Shown: one piece after another, positions 34,499 to 45,200 of the stretch
Layout: each line of letters begins with the position of its first letter
Position numbering within the stretch: the stretch's first letter is position 1
NCBI RefSeq assembly: GCF_014839805.1
Contig: NC_051123.1
Coordinates: 1,408,727 to 1,472,726 of the forward strand
DNA length: 64,000 nucleotides
Source: Manduca sexta
Lineage: Eukaryota; Arthropoda; Insecta; Lepidoptera; Sphingidae
Direction of reading: 5' to 3'
Program-made: the position numbers and the translations under genes
Notes under the pieces: model-generated
The model's database searches: none
Seen by the model: only the letters and a program-made list of their open reading frames with translations
Told to the model about the DNA's origin: nothing

Positions 34499-37400
34499 AT
34501 GGTGTTTTGTTATAAAATAATAACAGAAACGCCGCGCCGTTCGGGCAGCGCGTCGCCGAGGAAAAGATCGCCCGTCGGCAAAATTTCTAATGGTATGGTA
34601 TTAATATTATTATGTCAATATTGTTTTCTGTAAATACAACAAGGGGATAGAACAGATCTTATAAAAGTCGAACATATTTTGAAAAAAATATATATACCTA
34701 TCGCCTTTCTCTTTGGCCAGCAATGCATAGATGAAGGTTGAGTTCAAGGGTCATTGATGTCACCACATTATCCCAGTAAGGCAGCTGTCGGACTGACGAT
34801 CCTACATCTAGTAAATAATTGATAAGTACAGTATAAATATAATGTCGCTTGACGATTAATACTATTTCGATGGTTGTTAGCAACAACACATTCCTGTGGT
34901 CACAATTCAATACAAATGTTATTGTTACGTGCCAAAATTTCCCATCAGCAGTTTTTAATGAATATAACGAAGTTTACTGTGTATTGTTATTATAAAAGAT
35001 GTCTGAATACCGGCGAATACTAAGTTTGTTAACAGTGCCTCCAAAATAATGATACTCAATATTGACGACGTGTTTATTTGCTATTATTAATTTCACAGGC
35101 GTTATCATTACTATAATTTTTACTGTATACAATATATTATAAATACAATTTTCATTAAAAACCCTCAGTGCCAAGTTCTTTGTCACAACTCCTCGGGACC
35201 TTCGACTATGAGGAAAATAGCAGCATCCTGGATTCCATCCCGGAGCGTGAGTGGCGTCTGCTCGCAGCGCTGGCTCGCAAGAGAGAGGAGGATGACGAGA
35301 GGGAACGGCTCGCCGATCAATTTAGGAAGATGTGGCAGAAGGAAAAAGAAGAGAGAGAGATGGTGGGAATTGTTGGCTTTATATCTATTTAAATAAAACT
35401 AATCATTTATTTTAAGATATAAAATACATAAAAAAAAAGTTTAAATTAAAAAGCACATAGATTTACAATATCGACATTTTAGAACTAAGGTGTATAATTC
35501 ATTATCATCAATAACCAAAAATATTCCTTCATAAATAATTACTTAATAAAATTTCTATATCAAAATCATAACGACAAATAGTATAATCTAATGCGAAACC
35601 GATACAAACAAACATAGAGTCGTTATTAATTAACAACGAATTTGATATTGTAGTTAGGAGGTTGCTAAAAATGGAAATTTTTACTTGCGGCCTCTTGTAG
35701 TTTACACACTTTAGAGGATCTACAAAATCTTTTTTTTTTTATTTTTATAGCTTTGAATGACGAGACGAGCTTGCCATTCGCCTGATGGTAAGCGACACAA
35801 CCGCCCATAAACAGTAGAAACACCATCCAACACCTTAAATTACAAACTATTGTTGGGTATTCCACTGCGCTCGCCATCCTGAGACGTGAGATGTTAAGTC
35901 TCATTATGTCCAGTAGTTACACTGGCTACAATGTCTACAGTGACTTCAAACTGCTGCTTGGTCGCAGAAATACATTGTGGTGGTACCTACCCAGGCGGAC
36001 TCTCGAATATGAGAGACCTACCACCAGTAAAATCTAAACAAACCAGTGATTCAGGAAAGGAACTCTTGTAAGAATACCGAGACTTATTCTACAGGTAGAA
36101 GCTGAGACCTTAGACCAATATAAGCGCTACCTGCACGCAAAGCGGCAACAGGAAAGGTCGTGGTTGGAATACAAGAGGTTCCAGAAAGGCCTGGAGCAGC
36201 AGGCGAGAAGGGGCCAGCTCATGGACTGCATCAGACACAAGGAGCGCAGAAGCCAGGACTTGCTGGCTTGGAGAGATGATAAAAAGGTATAGGGATATTT
36301 GCAGCTTAAAGACTTTATTGACCATTGCATCTGGTGCTCACTAACCTCGATCAGACAAGCAAGAAAGCACGTGAATTTTTAACCCATTGAAAATATATCT
36401 ATCATTTTAGTTTGAGTTATGGTTATACTTATGAAAATCTAGACCAGAACTAGGGTACTGTAATTTATTTGAAAAAATCTTAGGCTTGATAATTTTTAAT
36501 AAAACATGCTTTCATAAGTGTGTTGCGGCACTCCTTTGGAGTGGCACAAGAGCAAGTAAAATTAAACTGAAATTTAGAGTAATACAATACCTAACGTCAT
36601 GATTGCACAGGCGACTGAAATAATAGACAAAGCTCTGGAAGAAGAAGCGAGAGCGCAGTTGGCAGCCGACAGACGGATTCGGATGTCAGAAGCTGAGCAA
36701 TGGAAGAAGCGGGTAGAACTGCTGGACGCTGAGAAGAAATCCAACGACGCCAGGAAACGTCGCAGCGCTATCTTAAGGGACGCTTCGCAGGTAAATTTAG
36801 GAGGCTGAATTTAATACCTACTAGGTCTCTTATGTGATAGTCTGGGTATGTGCTTTTGCATTATCTATATCTGATATTAAGCTGTAATGTGGTAACACTG
36901 ATATTATGTTTCTCTTAAGAGGTTCTTGTGGCCTGTGTACTTATGATATTAACTTTTATGTAATGACTGTATCAAGCACAGTTCTATGCTACAGATTTGT
37001 ATTTCTAATTTCGGATGCTGATGCTGATTTTAGGGGTAGTCTTGATGTTTACCAATAAACTACTACTTATTATTTTGTTTGACCCATAGTCTATTTTTGT
37101 TATGTCGTCATTAAATACCTTCTCATTTATAATATCCAAAACAATCCACTAACATTGCCTTTCCTCTTCCACGAAGATCCACACTTTCTATGCAGTCATT
37201 TAATGGCTTCACTAATATCAACCACACTCTTCACCTACATAACCTTTCCTGTCATTCCCCACTATCCCCTAAGATGTTTTTATTACATAGATACGTTGTC
37301 CGAGCTCAATACTGGCAAGACGAAAGTAAGGTAATTACCCGACACTCACTTAGTCAACCTCCGACCACTGTCGACGCTAGTCAGCTTACTAACTTTTGTA

Positions 37401-37960
37401 TTTTTATAAATAAAATGCCTTCCTGTGTTTTTAGACGATGTACAAATTATACTCCAACTGTGAATGAAAAAAACGTTTCATTTCATATGTTAGTAATAAG
37501 TATACACTATTAAACTTATTTTTTTATTAATAAATGCATTTTATTCGACCGTCATGGCGACCGGGCGGTCGACGCTCGAGCCCATTCGGACACACTCGGG
37601 CTCACTCGGCGCGTATCAACGCGAGCCGCTTGGGCTGTGACTATAGTAAATACTGCGCTGTTTTTATGTGCAATTTTATTAGTGTATGACGCGTCTATTT
37701 GTAAAACGTCATTGACTATCCCCCATTTCTAGCGAGTGGCGATCTCCAACGCCCTAAACAGCTGGGAGTCGTCGCTGCTCCGCCAGGAGATGTGCGCGTT
37801 GGAGTCGGCTCGGCGCGCGCAGCACGCGGCGCACGCGGCGCTCACGCACGCTCGCAGCGCGCGCCTCGCCCGCGCCAGGGACGCGCGGCTGAGGCGGGCG
37901 CGGAAACTCGCCGCCATTACCGCTCAGATGAGAGACGCTGTCAGGACTGGCAGGTCGTAG
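34499..37960 (+). CDS. Coiled-coil protein, 295 residues, five exons
   Basis: Exons are 34499-34592, 35169-35362, 36095-36286, 36611-36790 and 37733-37960, summing to 888 nt with continuous phase. All introns are GT-AG; the donor after exon 2 (ATG|GTGGGA) is weak. The start sits in aataATGG. The N-terminus is short and Ser/Pro/Arg-rich (TPRRSGSASPRKRSP), then IPEREWRLLAALARKREED begins an almost entirely helical region rich in Glu, Arg, Lys, Ala and Trp to the end, with heptad-like runs. The last exon is very GC- and Ala/Arg-rich (ARRAQHAAHAALTHARSARL). It has no signal peptide or membrane segment, so it is probably cytoplasmic or cytoskeletal. The 'LLAALARKRE' start and W/R/E-rich helices recall the CCDC177/DUF4659 group of uncharacterised coiled-coil proteins; that is a suggestion from family knowledge, not a firm assignment. 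Introns 2 and 4 contain a repeat and a THAP fragment. Confidence 0.8.
35737..36032 (-). repeat. A-tailed ~300-bp repeat, copy 5 (in intron)
   Basis: Inverted full copy with its A-rich end at 35730-35750. It lies in intron 2 of the coiled-coil gene and ends about 60 bp before the exon at 36095, close to the acceptor and branch region. Confidence 0.75.
37415..37513 (+). pseudogene. THAP zinc-finger N-terminal fragment
   Basis: The frame starts MPSCVFRRCTNYTP and continues to VSFHM, matching the start of THAP domains (Met-Pro-x-Cys-x4-Cys, then F-H). Only about 25 residues are recognisable before the frame turns to junk and stops. THAP domains are DNA-binding modules of P-element-type transposases and host proteins. 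With no other exon nearby, and its position within intron 4 of the coiled-coil gene on the same strand, it is most likely a remnant of a P-like or THAP-bearing transposon. The upstream 'ataaataaaATGCC' resembles an AT-rich leader. Confidence 0.6.
37540..37645. other. GC-rich palindromic patch beside the THAP fragment
   Basis: Contains hairpin-capable pairs CGACCG/CGGTCG and GAGCCC/GGGCTC, plus 'gctcgagc', in a short GC-rich block within intron 4. It may be a terminal region of the transposon that carried the THAP fragment; that is inference only. Confidence 0.35.
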
Positions 37961-38879
37961 AGGGGCGGGAGCTAATTTACTGTGTTTAATGTGTCAGTAT
38001 TTTAAGTTTTGTAAATTATTATGACAGGCACAGGAAGTCCACTGCTGAACATAGGCCTCCCCCAAGGATCTTGGCTTCCTGTGGCTGTGATGATGAAGAT
38101 GAAATTATTATGAGTGTTATGTGTTTGTTCGTGTTTGGTTTAGTATTTTAAACCCAACAGGAAATACGAGAAAGAATCTCTTTTGTAAAATCAATAGAGA
38201 CTGAAGAAATCTATAAAGATTTCGTTGGTTTACAGTGCAGTAGTTACTATATCAAACATTAGCGTGAGCAAAAGTTTACGTGTAATGGAAATATCTGGCT
38301 ATCTCTCTCGCACAACAATGTCACAATAACAGTGACGTCACTGCGACTGTCTATGCTTGTCTATTCTTACTTTTTTTGACATTTTATATTTCTGTTTTTA
38401 TCTTATTTTTAATATAGCATTAAAATCAGCTCCACATTACGCTCAGTAAATTTGATAATACAATAAGAAACAGTATTAGTTGTAATTAGTTTGTTTAAAA
38501 ATTCATGAATGTAATTGTTTATAAAGTTAACGTCCAAAGAGTACAAAGAAACAATAAATAACTATAAATATGATGTCTCTATTTTATTATTATTATGGAA
38601 GTCATCTTTCCTCGCCATAACATAAGAAAAACAATTACTAAAAACTTAGCATTAATTATTATCGAAGGTTTTCCAACATAACCTATTTATTTTTCAATTA
38701 AATTTACCGACTGTATTGACAGAGACATCACTTTTTCTGCCGGATGTTTTGCTTTATGCAAGTAATGGATAGATTCCTTCACCAATACCAAGCAACTCAT
38801 CCCTAAAAATTCTTAAATCGCCTTACTTGGTACAATCCAGGCCCCTTACTTATTTCACATCCCAGAAACAATGCTTCGT
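37961..38879. other. 3' flank of the coiled-coil gene
   Basis: Holds the LINE 3'-end fragment at 38018-38106 and AT-rich sequence. An AATAAA at 38553-38558 is a possible poly(A) signal for the upstream gene, but is rather distant. No exon seen. Confidence 0.4.
38018..38106 (-). repeat. LINE 3'-end fragment
   Basis: Contains 'gtccactgctgaacatagg' and 'cctcccccaagg', with a short hairpin 'acaggaag...cttcctgt', then 'gatgatgaagatga'. Same family as 45083-45210. Confidence 0.6.
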
Positions 38880-38887
38880 GTCTCAAC
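38880..38887 (+). repeat. Left 8-bp target-site duplication of hAT element
   Basis: GTCTCAAC, repeated exactly at 41664-41671 directly after the right terminus. Eight-base duplications are diagnostic of the hAT superfamily. Confidence 0.9.
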
Positions 38888-41663
38888 TAGGGGTCGCAAT
38901 ACCGGACCATTTTTCAAAACCGGTATTTTCGGTATTGACCTAAAATAAATTCCGGTATTCCGGTATTTTCGGTATTTCCGGTATTTGAAGAAATATTAGA
39001 AAAATAGGAAATATACATTTAAGTTAGTAATTAAATGTCAAATTTTAATGACAGCTTAGTGGTTAGTTAAAGGCTCAATGAAAAGAGATTATTTTCGTAA
39101 GCCAACGTTCATGCCGTTCTGATTTCTGAGAGCTGGCTCAAACCTCAGTTTCCTTCTACCCCCTCCCTGGTTTCATTTTGATGAGAAATGATCGAGTTGA
39201 CAGGAGAGGGGGCGGAGTCGCTATATATTTACGTAGCGACCTGAAATATATAACTGTAATATCTTCCTCTTCTTCTTATTCTGCTTATGCGAAATTTCTG
39301 TTTCTTGAGGTTTGGGTCAAGAGTGTGAAAACCTTACTAGGTGTTATTTACTGTCCCCCATCTCTTGATTACTTCTCCGGTCTGGAAACAGTTCTGGAAT
39401 CTATAAGATCAGAATATGTTCATCACATCATCATGGGTGGATCATCATGGATCTAGTAAATTCCTTACTGTCCTTGATTCTGCTAAACTGCATGTCCTAC
39501 CACTGCAAGCCACCCACCATAATATGGATGGTCACGACACTTGGCTTCACATTATCCTCACCTCTGCTCCTTCCCCTGTTTTTTCCCACGGTCAATTTCC
39601 CGCTTCTTCACTCACCATGATCTCATCTACATGTCTTAGGCCCTAAAACCTCCCAAGTTCCCCTCTAAGATATTGCACTTGCGTAGTTTTGGTCGCATTG
39701 ATGCGGATAAGCTGAAAGGAGATGCAACTGGAACTTTAACTGGGATCACCTATTGGCAGCCACTTCTGTTGACGATAAAGTCGCAATTTTTAACCGTGCT
39801 GTCACTGCACTCTTTGATACCCATGCCCCTTTAAAGAAAATTAAATTAAAACGTCCTCCTAGACCATGGATTACACATGGGGTTAGGATGGCGATGAGAC
39901 GAAGGGATAGGGCTTTTCGACAGTACAGAAGGGATCGTTCGGAGGAGAACTGGTGCCTTTTTAAGACTGCAAGGAATCGGTGTAACAAGATGGTCCGTAA
40001 TGCTAAACGCCGACACATTTTCAGTGATATTTCTTCTTCTTCGCCAGGCAGTATCTGGAGATTCCACGGAACTCTGGTTATTGGCAAAGTTAAAAACATA
40101 GATCTCCACGGTGCGACTATTGGTTTGGATGACATTAATTAACATTTCACATCTGTTACCATGATTGATCACCAAACTAGGCGTCGTACCATGGATTTTT
40201 TAGCGACTCTATCCAGGCCTAACATTAAACTTTTCATTTTTCTTCTGTGCCGTTGGGTGAAATTAGAAAAGTCATACTATCCATTAAATCCAATGCTACT
40301 GGCTGTGACAACATCAGTCGTCGCATGATAATCCCTATCCTGGACCAACTTCTACCAATCATGTCCCATATCATTAAGGCCTCCCTCAGCACTGGTATCT
40401 TTCCGTCTTTGTGGCGAAGAGCTATTGCTATCCCTCTTCCTAAAATCCCTAACCCATCACTTGCTAAGCATTTCCGTCCCATATCCATTCTCCTTTTCTC
40501 TTGAAAGTGCTCAAGGCCTGTGCTCACAAGCAACTGTCTGAGCATGTGCACCGAAACAACCTACTGTGCCCACTCCAGTCTGGGTTCATGCCTGGCCATA
40601 GCACTATTACTGCACTCCTCAAAGTGACTGGCGATATTAGGGTGGGCATGGAGGATTCCATTGTCACTGTTTTGGTTTTGGTTGATTTTTCCAACGCCTT
40701 CAATACAGTCAGTCACGACATTCTTCTTGCAAACCTCTCCCACCTTATGATCTCGCCCACGGTACAGTTAGTGCGCCTAGACGATTCTTCGTCTAGTTGG
40801 CGTGATATAGACTGTGGCGTCCCTGAAGGCGGCATAATCTCCCCATTATTGTTCTCTATCTTCATAAACTTCTAAACACAAAATCTTCAATGTGCGTACC
40901 ATCTGTATGGTGATGACTTGCAAATTTATTCTCAGGAACAAGTCGATAGTGTGTCTGCAGCTGTAGATAGGGTAAATAAGGACAATTTCAGCCTTTCGGT
41001 AAACCCCGCGCAATACCAGGCCATTATTGTAGGCAGCTCAAGGGTTTTAAACAGGTTGTATTTTACATCTATTCCCCCTGTTATGTTTCTCAGCTTTGTT
41101 TATCTGACAGCTTGCTGTTTGTTCAGCTTTGTTAATCTGACAATCAACTAGATTCAAGTTGTATCACAATATTAGCCAATCACAACGGCCCTACGTCTAC
41201 GCACTGCGAAGGCTGCCATGCTGTCAATACTAAGAAACAGACTTGTTATCACAGCAATGCTCCATCCTTAGATAAATAACGTCTATGAATAATGAGGATA
41301 GACTTTAAAGAACAAAAAATATTTCTTATAAGTTCTATTAAAATAACAATTATCAGTTAACACCGCTATGCTTAGAACAAAACAAAAGTAGCAATATAGC
41401 CATAAGCGATGTATTTTGCTCGCTTTTTATAGAATATACGCCTATACGAATGAATGAAATTGCAAGCAGCTTTAATTTATGCGATTTAAAACTCGAAAAA
41501 TTAATAATTATACACACATTTTGTACTGAATTTTATAAAAATAAAATACCGAAAATACCGAAAATCCCGGTATTTGTAAAATCAATACCGGTATTTTGAA
41601 GTTCTTAATTTGGTCCGGTATTCCGGTATTTTCGAAATCCGGGATACCGGTTTGCGACCCCTA
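38888..41663. mobile_element. hAT-type DNA transposon, non-autonomous, with internal LINE
   Basis: The termini are inverted over 12 bp (TAGGGGTCGCAA at 38888; its complement ends at 41663) and flanked by exact 8-bp duplications GTCTCAAC. Subterminal regions on both sides are dense in 'ccggtattttcggtat'-like motifs (38900-38995 and 41550-41650), as expected for transposase binding sites of hAT elements. No hAT transposase (no hATC or BED-finger signature) is visible inside. Instead the interior carries a broken non-LTR retrotransposon (about 39095-41070). Either a LINE inserted into a MITE-like hAT and later lost its ends, or the hAT captured the fragment. The element lies between the coiled-coil gene and Mks1. 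Confidence 0.88.
39095..41070 (+). pseudogene. Broken non-LTR retrotransposon ORF2 (endonuclease + reverse transcriptase)
   Basis: Pieces in order: endonuclease motifs 'ISESWLKP' (about 39120), 'RRGGGVAIYLRSDL' (39204-39245), 'GVIYCPP' (about 39340) and a degenerate GDFN position; a linker with 'RRRDRAFRQYRR' (about 39895); reverse transcriptase blocks 'KSNATGCDNIS' and 'AIAIPLPKI' (40247-40500), 'LLCPLQSGFMPGHST', motif A 'VDFSNAFNTVSHDI', motif B 'GVPEGGIISPLLFS', and motif C 'YGDDLQIYS' (about 40900). The frame is broken by several shifts and stops. The thumb, C-terminus and 3' UTR are absent, as is the 5' end. Motifs resemble the CR1/L2/Jockey-type group, but the exact clade cannot be fixed. 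It lies wholly inside the hAT element. Confidence 0.8.
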
Positions 41664-41671
41664 GTCTCAAC
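41664..41671 (+). repeat. Right 8-bp target-site duplication of hAT element
   Basis: GTCTCAAC, identical to 38880-38887. Confidence 0.9.
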
Positions 41672-42239
41672 CAATAAATCTATTAGTGGCCAGCTAAAGC
41701 GTCCTCTATTCAGTATATGTTATTTTAATAAAGTTCTTCTCCTTTAATTTTTTTAAGTTCATTTGTTCATGAAAACTGGTCCTCACTAACAGGCATAACA
41801 AAAGCATTCGTCCACTCACTATAGATCTTTCTAGCCTATCTGACAATGTCAGATTATCTGCCTCTATTTTTGGTATGAGAGCCTTCCGCCCTCATCTGGC
41901 ATTGTAACTCCTGTAAGCCAGGACAATGGGGCGTATTCCTCACCAAGCACAGCTTAAAGAGTCTGGAGACCTCACTATTTTGGACAACCAAGAACATTCC
42001 AAATCTTACTCCTCAACTTATCCCGACTCCCTTGAAGTAATTGGTCCAGCCTTACTTCCACTTCAAGAAAGGTTCCAGATGGAAGTCATCGCAAGGGACA
42101 CTTTAATTGTTGCGCTGAACTATTGACAGAAACTCAGGATACATGTTGCCAGAACCTTTTTCTTTTTTTTCGTACCATGTTCATAAATATTTTTATCAAA
42201 CTATACTTCTTTCTCCCTGATCATGAAATTGTATTTCCC
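41672..42239. other. 3' flank between hAT element and Mks1
   Basis: No exon called. A 66-codon plus-strand open frame (41926-42126) has no recognisable motif and opposes Mks1. No AATAAA for Mks1 was clearly identified on the minus strand here. Confidence 0.4.
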
Positions 42240-45200
42240 TCAACCCATCTCCTCATATTTGACATCCAAGTCTTTAGTGGCCGCTGCTAGTCTCGCTCTA
42301 GCCTTCCTGTACTTCCTGAGGGCAGTCTCCGCGCCCAGGAGTAGAGCTGATGCTGAACTGGTCCCGGGCTGGACTGGTATTGCTTCTGGACCGGGAAGGG
42401 GAGATTGGGATATAACGCTCCAACGAAGGCTGATTGTGCCTGTGGTGTGGTAGATGAAGTTTGCATCCTGGAATTTGTTTACAAAATATATTTTATTAAC
42501 AATTATATTTATGTTTTGTAGTAGAAGATAGGATGCCTGATGATGTCATTTGAAGTTATCATCCACACTAGATGCCTGTTAACTTACATCCGACAAAAAA
42601 GATTGTGTTTCAGTTTGACGTAACAGCAAATCATGTAATTGCTGAACATTATTGGAGTTAACATTACTCATAACAAGCACAGCATTCATATTGACCTAAC
42701 CCAGTTATTTATTGCTGGCAATATTACTGTGCGCTACCAACTTTTCATCAAAGTCTTGTCATCCCATCAACATATTTAACCATGATAAGACTACTGCTAG
42801 ACATAAACTTTCTCTAAGAATTGTCAAACTGTTCTGTTGGAAGTGGCACCCAGCAAGTTTCTGTGACCTCATCATAACAATACAAAACATCTCACCACAC
42901 TTTGAGGTTCTGCCAGGACTTCCAAATCCTTGATCAAATGACATCCACCAATAAAGAACCTTCTGTTGTCCGCTTCGAGTTTGTCCTTCTCTTCCGGTCT
43001 AGAGCAGGACAGCTGCTTGGCGTAACGGCCCGGTTCTAATGTTAGAGCGAGATAGCCATACCCTTCGGTGCGATGGCGACACCACCAGTCTGTCGAAATG
43101 ACTTCGAAGAAGAATTTTATGGGCGGTGGATCTGCATTGAAATAATATTGTCATTAGTATGTATTTTAAAATGAGAAATAGTTGTTTTTTTTTATTTATT
43201 AATTTATTTATTTATTATCAGACAAGCAGTTATAATAACTGATAAGCGCCTGTATCTCGTTAATCACTAATTATTTTTTAAATTCGCAATGTAGCTGTCA
43301 AGTCTGTTCTTGAATATATTAATATTTGGGGCTGACACTACATCTTTAGGTAACTTGTTCCATGCTTCAACCACTCTATTACTTAGAAAATGTTTGTGAG
43401 GGTTGTTTAGAGATCCGGTAGTGGCCAATTTAAGGTGGTGACCCCTGTGGCGGATATTTGTATTTTGCTTATATATTTTATGGAAGTCTGCAATGTCATA
43501 GTGTCCACTCAGGATCTTGAATGTCTCAATCAATGTTTTCATTGACGACTATAGACACGAATGTCCATAATATAAACTATTTGTTCCGAATCTGACCAAA
43601 AATGGCAACCAAAACGTCATTGTGATAACTTATTTATGCACTTGAACAACAAATAATTTTACTTAGTTGACGAATATTTCTTATTTTAATCCAGGTTTAC
43701 ACTTTGACTCGAGTTCTTATATCATGAGCGCCACTCCGTACACAACCACAAGCTGTCCATTTTGACCATACTAAAGTCAGTTTGAATGGATTGCAGATCA
43801 ATTCAGTTGAACACAGGGAATGTTCGAAACGCCAAATCTAGTACGCAGTACATATATATCGATGACTGTTTTATTAATTTATATAATATTAGATGTATAG
43901 CATGTAATTATTTTAATGTTTTTTAATGGCAACATTCAACACTGATATAGATGGCGCTACATGTTATCAAATTAAACACACTTTATCTACATGTAAATTA
44001 GATTTTTTTAAATTTCAATATTCTTTAAGAAATGATAAGAAACAATATTTTTTACCTTTCCCAGCATCCATGTCCAAGTTCAATTCTATAATGTGACCAT
44101 AATTCCATGTTTCAGTCTGATCAAACCTCAAAGCTTCACTCACATGCGTTCTGCCGTGGGTATTGTCTTTACATTGGATGCTCTCTGGGATCTGAAACAC
44201 ATAATTATTATTATAGTCAATTGTAAAATAATAAATAGATAGAAATATACTTGTATTCTTACCAAAAAGAATTAAAATGATGACTATATTCTTAATAAGT
44301 TTGTTTGTTTCAATTTTATGGCAGATTGAATATAATAAATATAATATAGATTTCAAAATTTGATTTCTGTTAAAATATCTTAAGGACACCATTATTTTGC
44401 CAGCATTATGTTTTTTGGGTGATATGAATGTATAATATTTTCTATATATTTTTTTTATATATTTTAAATGTTTTTATTACCTTAATAGTGTATTCGATGT
44501 ATAAATTGTCCATGTCAAAGTTTACAGCGCTCAGTATTTCTAATGCCAAGTGATATTTCCTCTTTCCCAGTGGAGGCATCACGAAATTCATTAGATTTCT
44601 GTGTTTCCTCTCCCATTTCTTATGGAGTTTTGTTAACTGAAATATAGAAGGAGTATTTCATTAAGATTTTATAATAAATAAATCTAAAATTATTTTTGGA
44701 CTGGAAACATCAGATAATTGATAATATACAAACAAATATGCAATAATTTATATAGCCATTTGTGCCTGTTTTTGCATATCATTTCCAACATCATCTGATG
44801 ATAGTTTTTGTACATATACAATACTATTTTAAAATCAATTTATATCATACCAAAGTCAAAAGCTCTTCCTCTCCCTCATCCTCAAAACTCACATCCACTT
44901 CATACTGATAGCTGAGGGACACACCCAACTCATTCTCAATGAGATACGGGTTCAGAACTAAATTGTTACTGTCTGGTGATATAGTCATGTAATTATGAGT
45001 TAAATTATAGTAGATGGAAAGTAGAGTGACTTCTCTCTTGATTATGATGCTGGAATCCCTAAAATTGATATTATTTTTGTTATCATCATCATCATCAGCC
45101 TATATCTTTGTCCACTGCTGGACATGGGCCTCCTCCAATATGCGCCATTTTACCCTGTCTTCGGCCTGTCGCATCCAGTTCTTACCAGCGACCTTTCGCA

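Noticed and set aside
41926..42126. 66-codon plus-strand frame beside Mks1
   Set aside because: No domain, no splice sites and AT-rich flanks; probably chance or an old repeat.
44015..44392. 125-codon minus-strand open frame read as one unit
   Set aside because: Only 44056-44191 is an Mks1 exon; the rest is intron read-through.
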